From an uncultured Sutterella sp. (GTDB lineage: Bacteria; Pseudomonadota; Gammaproteobacteria; Burkholderiales; Burkholderiaceae_F): a DNA stretch of 64,000 bases. Position 1 is the stretch's first letter, and the number at the start of each line of letters is the position of its first letter. Location of the stretch: contig UQTE01000002.1 in NCBI GenBank assembly GCA_900543805.1, forward strand, positions 72,917-136,916. The letters are read 5' to 3'. The notes beneath the pieces were generated by a model. The model saw only the letters and a program-made list of their open reading frames with translations. It was not told where the DNA came from and searched no databases. Positions 52,856-60,218 of the stretch are shown piece after piece. The position numbers and the translations under genes were made by a program.

Positions 52856-53782
52856 TCAGCTTCGCAGTGTGATGTCCACGAGATCGTCGCGGTTCTGCCA
52901 GTCTTCCGCAAAGAAGGCGGGTACGGCGTCAAGCCCCGCAAAAGAGACGAGGAAGGTGGTCGAGCCGCGCAGCAGGGGCTTCGCATGGTAGCCCACGCCG
53001 AGACCGGCGAGCTTCGTCATGTCGAGGTCGTTGGCGCCGTCGCCGATACTGATCGCCTTGCGGGGCGCCACGTCGAGGCGCGAGCAACATTCGAGAAGAG
53101 CGCGGCCCTTCCCTTCGCCGTTGAAGACGGGCTGTTCGCTCACGTTCGAAATCTTCCCGGAGAAGAAGCCTTCGGGCGTGATTTCGACGGAATTGGCGCG
53201 CGCCCCCGCAAAGCCGAAGCGTTCGGCGATCGGAGCGGCGAGTTCGATGAGACCGCCCGAGAAGAGCCAGACGTCAAGGCCGTAGGACTTCACGAAGTCG
53301 ATCAAATATTCGGCGCCCGGCGAAAGCTTCACGGCGGCGAGCGCTTCTTCGAGAATTGAAGCGGGCGAATCCTTGAGGAGTTCCACGCGCTGGCGCAGGC
53401 TGTCCTCAAAGCGCAGCTTCCCGGTCATCGCCTTCTGCGTGATCGTGCGCATCTGATCGCCGCGGCCCACGAGGTCGCCGAGGATGTCGAGACATTCGGT
53501 TTCGATGAGCGTGCTGTCGAGGTCGATGCAGAGGAGTCGGTATTCGTTGATCGAGAGACCGTCGGGAACGACGTTGATGTCCCATTCCTTTTCTTCATAG
53601 GCGACGCGAAGGGACGGCATGACGGTCGCCACCCAGATCGGGTCGACGCCTTCGAAGCGGGCCATCGGCGTGGAGCCGCGGCCCTGAGGACGCCACAGAG
53701 CCTTGACGGGGGAAATCAGTTCGACGAGTTTTTGTGCTTCTTCTTGCGTGAAAGTCGCACCGGCAACGATGACGGTAGGCAT
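52856..53782 (-). CDS. serB: Phosphoserine phosphatase
   Basis: A 308-residue HAD-superfamily enzyme that performs the last step of serine biosynthesis. The N-terminal 80 residues form a short ACT-like regulatory part. The HAD motifs are DLDSTLIETE (near 87), LFSGGL, the Lys in NGEGKGRALL and GDGANDLDM. The start at 53782 gives a typical SerB; the in-frame extension to 53875 overlaps a likely promoter and has no family sequence. It is followed by the unknown 501-residue gene. Confidence 0.94.
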   Translation of the reverse strand: MPTVIVAGATFTQEEAQKLVELISPVKALWRPQGRGSTPMARFEGVDPIWVATVMPSLRVAYEEKEWDINVVPDGLSINEYRLLCIDLDSTLIETECLDILGDLVGRGDQMRTITQKAMTGKLRFEDSLRQRVELLKDSPASILEEALAAVKLSPGAEYLIDFVKSYGLDVWLFSGGLIELAAPIAERFGFAGARANSVEITPEGFFSGKISNVSEQPVFNGEGKGRALLECCSRLDVAPRKAISIGDGANDLDMTKLAGLGVGYHAKPLLRGSTTFLVSFAGLDAVPAFFAEDWQNRDDLVDITLRS

Positions 53783-54116
53783 TAAAGGGGATTCCCAACG
53801 GTTGGATGGATGAACGGGCGCAAGGCGCCTCACTTGTGAGGAGACATTGTAGGAGGGGGCCGCGGGATTGCGCAAACCGTACCTGATAATACCGTTTTAC
53901 AGAAAATTAAGTTATTCCTTGCGGCAGAATAAAATTCAAAGAATTATCCAAAAACGGAAAGTTTCTGTTCGTCGAAAATCTTGACAAATCCGGCGTTTTC
54001 GTGTAGTGCCGACAAACAACCTGCCCTGACGACGGCGAGCAACGCAAAAGAGAGGGATTTCCCTTGCGGGAAAACGGGAAGCATCGATCGCCTTCGTCCT
54101 TCTGTATAATTCGACC
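53783..54116. other. Intergenic region between serB and the small RNA
   Basis: About 330 bases, AT-rich near 53880-53960. A perfect -35 box TTGACA lies at 53981-53986 on the plus strand, but the -10 at the right distance (TAGTGC) is poor. The serB promoter must lie on the minus strand here. No open frame looks real. Confidence 0.4.
54105..54110 (+). promoter_or_regulatory. Consensus -10 box of a small RNA gene
   Basis: TATAAT matches the sigma-70 consensus, with transcription expected to start near 54117. The -35 at 16-18 bases upstream is weak. Confidence 0.55.
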
Positions 54117-54281
54117 CGCACAAGCCTCGGCACTAGGCGGTGCTTGTCAACATAAGGCGCAAAGGACCGCCGTAGCGGTACCTGCACCCACGCGGTGTTG
54201 GCGCCCTTGAGCGGCATCGACTGCCGTTCTCTCCTATAAAGGAACCCCACGGTCTTCGCAACCGTGGGGTTCTGTCTTTTA
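54117..54281 (+). ncRNA. Structured small RNA of unassigned family (6S RNA considered)
   Basis: A 165-base transcript can be inferred from a TATAAT box at 54105 to a strong terminator (CCCCACGGT / ACCGTGGGG, 54244-54269, then TCTTTT). The sequence between folds into a 5' stem ACAAGC/GCTTGT, a helix AAGGCGC/GCGCCCTT that closes around two hairpins (ACCGC/GCGGT and CACC/GGTG), and a CGGCA/TGCCG hairpin. Paired arms throughout and no good open frame support a stable RNA. ACCTGCACCCACGCGGTG and AGCGGCATC resemble parts of the 3' arm of 6S RNA, but the long end-to-end 6S stem is not seen. I cannot assign the family. Confidence 0.55.
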
Positions 54282-54333
54282 CGGGACGTGCGCGCAAGGA
54301 AGCGACTCTACCTCCCGGCCGCAGGAAAAACGA

Positions 54334-54672
54334 TCAATCATCGTCATCGTCGTCATCCCGGTACCGACGCGGACGGCGGCGGCGCCGACGGTCGTCGTCA
54401 TCGTCGTCACGAACACGGCGAAAACCGTCGTTTCGCTCCCAACGGTAGCGCTCTTCGAGATAGCGGCACCATTCGTCGCGGGTGTAGCGGTGGTCGTCGT
54501 AGTTGTAGTACCGGCCGTCCCAGCGGGCGTCTCCGAAGTGTTGGCCAACGTAATCGCGCAGCGCGCGGTCGGCGATGCCGCCCAAAATGTCGCCGAGGAA
54601 GCCGTCTTCCGCGGCGAAAACGGTTGCGGGTGCACAGAGCAAGGCGGAAAGGAAGAGTCGTCGGTTCAACAT
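54334..54672 (-). CDS. Small secreted protein with Asp/Arg-rich tail
   Basis: A 112-residue protein with a Sec signal (MLNRRLFLSALLCAPATVFA, cut near residue 20). The middle (DGFLGDILGGIADRALRDYVGQHFGD, then Tyr/Asp/Arg-rich) is probably compact. The last 25 residues are a low-complexity block: six Asp, then Arg-rich RRRRRRPRRYR, then seven Asp. The repeated GAC/GAT codons make this stretch prone to slippage. AAGGAG lies 9 bases before the start. I know no function; binding of cations or the cell surface is possible. Confidence 0.65.
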   Translation of the reverse strand: MLNRRLFLSALLCAPATVFAAEDGFLGDILGGIADRALRDYVGQHFGDARWDGRYYNYDDHRYTRDEWCRYLEERYRWERNDGFRRVRDDDDDDRRRRRRPRRYRDDDDDDD

Positions 54673-54782
54673 AAAGCGTTCTCCTTGTCGTCCGGGGTGC
54701 ACGGGCTAGCCGTACTTTCGTAAATCCTCCCGTATTCGGGACTTTTTCGCAACTCTGGGTATTCCCGCCCTTTCCGGAACAT

Positions 54783-54812
54783 AAAAAACGCCCCGACCTT
54801 GCGGCGGAGCGT
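54783..54812 (-). terminator. Rho-independent terminator after cstA
   Basis: On the minus strand ACGCTCCG (54812-54805) pairs with CGGGGCGT (54795-54788), one mismatch, followed by TTTTTAT. Another perfect 10-11-bp stem (GACCGTCC / GGACGGTC, 54827-54855) lies between it and the cstA stop. Confidence 0.75.
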
Positions 54813-54871
54813 CTTTCCCCGTTTCGAGACCGTCCGGAAAGAGTCGGACGGTCTCATTTCGAAACAGTTTT

Positions 54872-56551
54872 TTAAGCGGCCTTGACAGTCTTTTCTTCGC
54901 GGCCGAAGAGCTTCGGCACGGCGTGCCAGACCACGAGGAGCGCGAGGATCATGAGCGCGATCGCGAGGATCAGCTGCAGACCCTGGACCATGAAGGTGAA
55001 GGTGCCGTCGGCGATCGTGCCGAAGATGCCCCAAACGGACATGCCGAGCGCCGTCATCGTCACGACGAACATGATCGTCATCGGGACGTAGAGCATGGCG
55101 CCGTTGCGGCCCGTGCTCTTCAGGAACACGGCGAGCGAAGTGAGCACCAGAGCCGAGAGGAGCTGGTTGGCGGAGCCGAAGAGCGGCCAGATCGACATGT
55201 AGCCCGCGAGGCAGAGGAGATAGGCGAGAACGAGCGTCAGGACCGTCGCGAAGTAGGGATTCGTGAAGAGAACCTGGACGGCGTTCTTTTCCTTGCCTTC
55301 GGAGGGCGTGAAGAGTTCCTGCAGGCTCATGCGGCCGATGCGGGCCACGGCGTCCACGCTCGTGAGAGCCAGAGCCGAAACGCACATCGTGAGGATGCAG
55401 GCGGCGATGTCCTGCGGAACTCCGAAGATCGTCGTAAGGAAGCTCGCGACCGAGGTCGAGAAGAGCTGGAAGGGCGTGCCGCTCGGGAGCACACCGCCCG
55501 TGGAGGCGGCGGCCACCACGACGAGACTCAGAACGCCGAGCACGCATTCGACGAGCATCGAGCCGTAGCCGACGGGACGCATGTCGGCTTCGTTCGAGAT
55601 CATCTTCGAGCTCGTGCCGCTCGAAACGAGGCTGTGGAAGCCCGAGACGGCGCCGCAGGCGATCGTGACGAAGAGGATCGGGAAGAGCGGCTGGTTCTTG
55701 ACTTCAAAGCCCACGAAGGCCGGGAGTTCGATCGACGGATTGATGACGATGACGCCGATCACGCCCGCGGCGATCATGCCGATCAGAAGGAACATCGACA
55801 GATAGTCGCGCGGATTCTTGAGAAGCCACATCGGCATTACGGCTGCGGCGAAGAGGTAGGCGAAGATCACGTAGCGCCAGGTCACGCCGTCGAGATAGAT
55901 CGGGTTGGCGATGCCGAGCCAAACCATGACGACCATGAGGACGATGCCCACGGCGAGCTGCACGCCCGCGGACGGACGCATGTACTTGAGATAGAGTCCG
56001 AAGAGAATGGCGCCCGCCATGTAGATGAGCGAAATGGAGCCTGCGGCGGCGTTCGGGAGGATCTCGGCGCCGTCCTTCGTGAAGCCGTTGAAGGTGTTCG
56101 CGACCATGTCGCAGAAGGCGGCGATCACAAGGAGGGTAAAGAGCCAGCAGAAAAGGAGGAAGAGACGACGGCCGAGGGCGCCGATGTAGTCTTCAATCAG
56201 CATGCCGATCGAGCGGCCGTTGTTCTTGACCGAGGCGTAGAGAGCCGTGAAGTCCTGCACGGCTCCGAAGAAGATGCCGCCCACGATCATCCAGAGAAGG
56301 GCCGGAAGCCATCCGAACATCGCGGCGATGATCGGGCCCGTCACCGGGCCCGCGCCGGTAATCGAAGTGAACTGGTGCGCAAAAACCGACCAGCGGTTTT
56401 GCGGGGAGAAGTCGTTGCCGTCGTTGAAGCGTTGTGCCGGTGTGAGCGCTGCGGGGTCGATGCCCCAGGTCTTTTCCAGCCAGCGACCGTAGAAGCGGTA
56501 GCCGAGGAAGAAGATCACCATGGCTCCCACCATGATTGTGAGTCCGTTCAT
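54872..56551 (-). CDS. cstA: Carbon starvation protein CstA family transporter
   Basis: A 559-residue inner-membrane protein with about 15 segments. The N-terminus has the family hallmarks RFYGRWLEKTWGID, FNDGNDFSPQNRWSVFAHQF and TSITGAGPVTGPIIAA. Known members import pyruvate or peptides during carbon limitation. It is shorter than E. coli CstA (701), as in many CstA proteins outside the enterics. The start at 56551 has AGGA 7 bases upstream; the in-frame extension to 56659 is not membrane-like. Confidence 0.93.
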   Translation of the reverse strand: MNGLTIMVGAMVIFFLGYRFYGRWLEKTWGIDPAALTPAQRFNDGNDFSPQNRWSVFAHQFTSITGAGPVTGPIIAAMFGWLPALLWMIVGGIFFGAVQDFTALYASVKNNGRSIGMLIEDYIGALGRRLFLLFCWLFTLLVIAAFCDMVANTFNGFTKDGAEILPNAAAGSISLIYMAGAILFGLYLKYMRPSAGVQLAVGIVLMVVMVWLGIANPIYLDGVTWRYVIFAYLFAAAVMPMWLLKNPRDYLSMFLLIGMIAAGVIGVIVINPSIELPAFVGFEVKNQPLFPILFVTIACGAVSGFHSLVSSGTSSKMISNEADMRPVGYGSMLVECVLGVLSLVVVAAASTGGVLPSGTPFQLFSTSVASFLTTIFGVPQDIAACILTMCVSALALTSVDAVARIGRMSLQELFTPSEGKEKNAVQVLFTNPYFATVLTLVLAYLLCLAGYMSIWPLFGSANQLLSALVLTSLAVFLKSTGRNGAMLYVPMTIMFVVTMTALGMSVWGIFGTIADGTFTFMVQGLQLILAIALMILALLVVWHAVPKLFGREEKTVKAA

Positions 56552-57234
56552 TTTTGAGTCCTGCTTGTTTCGAGTGAGGGTGGTCCCGCCCTGGAGGGCG
56601 GATTTCTCAAAAAATATCTTATGGAGAATTTTTCGAAACCGTGCAGGCCTCTCTGTCAATCACCCTAGGCGCTTTTATGTAGTTCCCCTCTGTACCGTCA
56701 AGAAAACCGCAAATAAAGGTGTCGCAAGAGGCCGAAAGCCCCTTCACGCCGCTTTGGACAGGAAATTCATGGCAACAAGGATTCGGGCGCGAAGGCGCTT
56801 CGCTCAGGCGAAAAACGGAGTCTCCACGCATGGAATTCGGAGAGTTTTCCCGGTGAAAAATGAGCGGCAACAAAAATGCAGAAAAACCTCGGAAGCAAAT
56901 TCTGCGCAATCTGCGGAACGTAAAGTTTCGGACCGGCGGATTGCGCTCCCGGACGGGCCTCGCCAAAAGTCGCTTTTCTCGTCGCCAGAGGACCCGCACC
57001 CGGCCCGTAGGACGCGGAGTTCGCTTTCCTCTCAGTAATTTTTCAATTTCTCCGAAGCAACCACTACGGGTTAAACCCCGTGTGCAGAAAGGATTTGATG
57101 GTCTTAAGACTGCAAAATTTATTGAGCGGCACGTCCGCCCTCCTCTCCTCCGCATCAGGCTAGGCGCGCTTGCGCGCGCCCTCAACGTTCGCCGTCGCAG
57201 GATGCGATTTTCCTCCTCTCTCAAGGAAATCATC
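56552..57234. other. Long divergent intergenic region (cstA / secreted flavodoxin-fold gene)
   Basis: 683 bases without a convincing gene. Near 56588-56603 CCGCCCT-gg-AGGGCGG is a hairpin in the cstA leader. TTGACA on the minus strand at 56659-56654 may be a -35 box. At about 57064-57080 ACGGG-ttaaa-CCCCGT and at 57107-57116 the palindrome GTCTTAAGAC lie upstream of the flavodoxin-fold gene; TTGATGGTCTTAAG is a weak half of an FNR-like box. I see no RNA gene. Confidence 0.4.
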
Positions 57235-58074
57235 ATGCGAAACCTCACTCTCCTTCTCCTCTGCGGTCTCTTTTCCGTTTCCGTCTCCGCCGCCGACGCC
57301 GTCTCGGGCGCCACGGCCAAGGCTCCCGCCTCGTCCGCCATGCCGGAAAACGTCGACGCCGTGACCTCCGCTTCGGTCGTCCCCGCCGCGCACCGCCAAA
57401 CCGTGAAGCCCAACGGCTTTACGAAGTCCGACAAGAAGAAGGTTCTCTTCGTCGTGGGTGACCCGCGTCACGAATCCGTCGAATGGGACCTTGTGAACAC
57501 GGCCATGGCCCACTTCATGGCCAAGGGCCTCGAAGTGGAGCTGCGCGACCTCTACGAAATCGGCTTCTCGCCGGTTCTCCCGCGCGAATCCTTCTTCCAC
57601 GCCAAGGACGGCTTCGGCCAGGCTCCGGAAGACGTCGCGCGCGAACAGCCCTTTGTCGCCGCCGCCGACTACATCGTCTTTGCCTATCCGAACTGGCACG
57701 ATTCGCCCAACGCCATCGTGAAAGGCTACATGGAACGCGTCTTCTCGAAGCAGTTCGCCTATCGCGACACCGAGAAGGGCCTTGAAGGCCTACTCAAGGA
57801 CAAGGCCATCTACACGATCTTCAACGCCGACTGGATCGGCCAGGGCCGCGGCGACGTGGGCGACGGCATCGGCAAGTCGGACGCCGTCTGGGATCGTTAT
57901 CTGAACGCCTACAAGGTCGTGGACGACGACACGGCCGGCTTCTGGGGCGCGAAGAACCTCGGACGCTTCGCCAACGAACAGACGCCCGCCAATCTCTCGA
58001 AGAACTACGGCAAGGAAATCGAAGCCCTGCGCGCCGACCTTCGCAAGAAGCTCGACAAAGTCTTCGGTCTCTGA
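57235..58074 (+). CDS. Secreted flavodoxin-fold oxidoreductase with flavinylation-like motifs
   Basis: A 279-residue protein with a Sec signal (cut near A19-A20). The mature N-terminus carries DAVSGAT (21-27) and DAVTSAS (41-47), which resemble the D-x-x-[ST]-[GS]-A-[ST] sites where ApbE attaches FMN. From about residue 65 there is a flavodoxin-like NAD(P)H-quinone oxidoreductase fold: KKVLFVVGDPRHESVEWDLVN, IVFAYPNWHDSPNAIVKGYMERVF and AIYTIFNADWIG. Related enzymes (MdaB/KefF type) are cytoplasmic, so export is unusual. It lies next to exported fumarate-reductase-type flavoproteins. CAAGGA lies 7 bases before the start; a longer frame to 56860 is not supported. Confidence 0.75.
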   Translation: MRNLTLLLLCGLFSVSVSAADAVSGATAKAPASSAMPENVDAVTSASVVPAAHRQTVKPNGFTKSDKKKVLFVVGDPRHESVEWDLVNTAMAHFMAKGLEVELRDLYEIGFSPVLPRESFFHAKDGFGQAPEDVAREQPFVAAADYIVFAYPNWHDSPNAIVKGYMERVFSKQFAYRDTEKGLEGLLKDKAIYTIFNADWIGQGRGDVGDGIGKSDAVWDRYLNAYKVVDDDTAGFWGAKNLGRFANEQTPANLSKNYGKEIEALRADLRKKLDKVFGL

Positions 58075-58096
58075 TTTTTTTGAATCCTGCTTGTCC

Positions 58097-58132
58097 GGGC
58101 CGCGCTCCCTTCTCGGGGCCGCGGCCCTTTTT
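58097..58132 (+). terminator. Terminator after the flavodoxin-fold gene
   Basis: GGGCCGCG at 58097-58104 pairs with CGCGGCCC at 58120-58127, followed by TTTTT. It separates this gene from the convergent flavoprotein gene. Confidence 0.8.
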
Positions 58133-58135
58133 GCG

Positions 58136-59584
58136 TCAGGCGCCCTTCAGAGCCTTGGCGCGAATCGCGGCGCTTTGTCCCGCCTTGCGCCCGAAGACGA
58201 AGGCGTCGGTGAGGCCGTTGCCGCCCAAGCGGAAGTTTCCGTGGACGCCCCCCGTGACTTCACCCGCGGCGTAGAGCCCGGCGATCGGAAGGTCCTCCGC
58301 GTTCTTCACCTCGGCCTTCGCGTTGATCGCGACGCCCCCGCAGGTGTAGTGAATGTCGAAGCGCTCGCGCCCGAAATAGAAGGGCGGCGTCTCGATTCGC
58401 TGCGTAAAGCGCGTGCGCCCGAACTCTTCGTCTCGCCCGAGATCGGCCGCGCGGTTGTATTTCTCCATTTCCGCCCGCAGCGCATTGGCGGGGATTCCCA
58501 TGCGGATCGCGAGTTCCGAGAGGTCCTGCGCGGTTCCAACCGTTCCCTGCTGCACCTTCGTCGCGAAGGTCGCGCCCTTGCGGCTTCTGCCGTCCGTGAT
58601 CACCCAGAATTCCTTTTCGCCCTGGCGTGAAAGGTCGTCGAGGACCGATTGCCAGATGCCCGTCTCGTCGGTGAAGCGCCGTCCTGCGAGCGTGAGAAAG
58701 ATTTCCGCGCCCGGATAGTCGAGGACGCGTCCGCCCCAGAAGGGAATCGCCATGACGGCGTCCATGTCGCGCAGAGCCGCCCCGACGGCCTCCGCCATGC
58801 GGATCCCGTCCCCCGTGGCGGGGTCGAGGTGCGACGATCCTGCGGCATAGGTGGTGTAGTAGCTTTCGTCGAAAATCGGGGCCCAGCGCATGCGAAGCGG
58901 AGCGGACGCCCCGAACCCGCCCGTCGCGAGCACGACGGCGCGCGCACGGAAGGTCTTGCGGCCCTCGGGCGTTTGACATTCCACGCCCGCGACGGCGCCC
59001 TCTTCCAAGAGAAGCCGCTGCGCGCGGTGGCGATAGAAAATCGGAATCCCGCGGCGCTTTGCGACGCGGGAGAGCGTTTCGACGTAGACGTAGCCGTGGC
59101 GGCGCATCACGGTTCGGTGCGCGCGCGGAAAGACGCCGTTGTAGGCTTCGAAAAGGACCGGATCGAAGGGAACGCCGTGTCCCTTGAGCCAGGCGAGCAT
59201 CGGTTCGCTCTCGTGCACAAGCACGCTGATGAGATCGGGATCGCCCCGACGGCCGCCTCCTTCGTAGGTATCGCGAAAGAAGGCCTCGGTCGAGTCGGTT
59301 CGTCCCATCCGTTTCTGTCCTTCCGGATCATAGGCGTTCACCGACCCCGAAGCGACGAGCGTGTGTCCGCCCGCGATCGCCATCTTTTCCAGAATTGCGA
59401 CGCGGCCCGCCCCCGCCTCGTCGGCGGCGAGCGCCGCGGAGAGTCCCGCCGCGCCCGAACCCACGACGAGGACGTCCCAGGGTTCTTCATCGGACGTTTC
59501 CGCGGCCCGAAGGGGCGGCATCCCGACGAAGCCGAGTCCCGCGCCGAGTCCGAGGGCCGTGACGAGTCTGCGGCGGTCGGTCAT
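58136..59584 (-). CDS. Exported FAD-dependent fumarate-reductase-type flavoprotein
   Basis: A 482-residue oxidoreductase with a Tat-like leader (DRRRLVTALGLGAG). The FAD-binding Rossmann motif VVGSGAAGLSAALAADEAG and the second dinucleotide site (VLATGGFG) are present, as are the active-site and end motifs CGGVAIN and GLYAAGEVTGGVHG...LGGNGLTDAFVFG. It has the flavocytochrome c/urocanate-reductase FAD domain but no haem or FMN-binding domain. It probably reduces an organic acceptor in the periplasm with a separate electron donor. It overlaps the TtrR-like gene by 4 bases, so it belongs to the regulator operon. The substrate is not known. Confidence 0.88.
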   Translation of the reverse strand: MTDRRRLVTALGLGAGLGFVGMPPLRAAETSDEEPWDVLVVGSGAAGLSAALAADEAGAGRVAILEKMAIAGGHTLVASGSVNAYDPEGQKRMGRTDSTEAFFRDTYEGGGRRGDPDLISVLVHESEPMLAWLKGHGVPFDPVLFEAYNGVFPRAHRTVMRRHGYVYVETLSRVAKRRGIPIFYRHRAQRLLLEEGAVAGVECQTPEGRKTFRARAVVLATGGFGASAPLRMRWAPIFDESYYTTYAAGSSHLDPATGDGIRMAEAVGAALRDMDAVMAIPFWGGRVLDYPGAEIFLTLAGRRFTDETGIWQSVLDDLSRQGEKEFWVITDGRSRKGATFATKVQQGTVGTAQDLSELAIRMGIPANALRAEMEKYNRAADLGRDEEFGRTRFTQRIETPPFYFGRERFDIHYTCGGVAINAKAEVKNAEDLPIAGLYAAGEVTGGVHGNFRLGGNGLTDAFVFGRKAGQSAAIRAKALKGA

Positions 59585-60207
59585 CGCGCCTCTCCGCCCT
59601 TCAGAAGGTTCGCGCGCTCAAGCGCCCTGGCGATCGCAACGGCCGAGCGTACGCCCAACTTTTTCGTGACGTTGCCGCGGTGCATCTTGACGGTCGGAAG
59701 CGAAATCCCGAGTCGGTCCGCGATCTGCTTGTTGAGAAGCCCCTGGGCGACGAGCTGCGCCACCTCGAGTTCGCGCTCGGTCAGGCGTTCGGTCGCGGCC
59801 TGCACCTGTGCGCTCTCGTCGGCGGTGCGCACTTCGTCGAGGCTCTTTTGCACGGCCTTCCTGACGGCTTCGACGAGGACTTCCGGATCGACGGGCTTCA
59901 CGAGAAAGTCGAGCGCCCCGCGGTGCACGGCCTGCATCGCCATCGGAATGTCGCCGTGGGCCGAAAGAAAGATGACGGGAATCGTCTCGCCGCGCTCGAC
60001 GAGCGTCTCCTGCAGTTCCATCCCGGTCATTCCGGGCATGCGGTGATCGAGCAGAAGACAGCCCGGGCGGGTCGGATCGTCCATGGAAAGAAAGGAAATC
60101 GCCGACGAATAGGTGAGCACGTCGAACCCCGCCATGCGGATCAAAAAGGCGGTGCTCCGCAGGAGTTCCTCATCGTCGTCGACGATGCGTACGAGCGGTT
60201 TCGTCAT
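59581..60207 (-). CDS. FixJ/TtrR-like response regulator
   Basis: A 208-residue regulator. The receiver (1-120) has the acidic pocket DDD at 10-12, phospho-acceptor D54 (LLLDHRMPG) and KPVDPEV. The C-terminal LuxR-type HTH has LTERELEVAQLVAQGLLNKQIADRLGISLPTVKMHRGNV (in parts). AAGGAG lies upstream. It sits 11 bases after the PhnD-domain sensor kinase, the order of ttrS-ttrR. It likely drives the flavoprotein genes on both sides, with the inverted repeats at 62292-62326 as a candidate binding site. Confidence 0.9.
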   Translation of the reverse strand: MTKPLVRIVDDDEELLRSTAFLIRMAGFDVLTYSSAISFLSMDDPTRPGCLLLDHRMPGMTGMELQETLVERGETIPVIFLSAHGDIPMAMQAVHRGALDFLVKPVDPEVLVEAVRKAVQKSLDEVRTADESAQVQAATERLTERELEVAQLVAQGLLNKQIADRLGISLPTVKMHRGNVTKKLGVRSAVAIARALERANLLKGGEAR

Positions 60208-60218
60208 TTTTCTTCTCC

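Noticed and set aside
53936..54250. A 104-residue basic open frame antisense to the small RNA
   Set aside because: It has no family features and a poor ribosome site, and it overlaps strong RNA structure and a plus-strand promoter.
54340..54420. Repetitive GAC/GTC stretch as a possible CRISPR or satellite repeat
   Set aside because: It is simple codon repetition inside the tail of the small secreted gene, with no spacers or conserved repeat unit.
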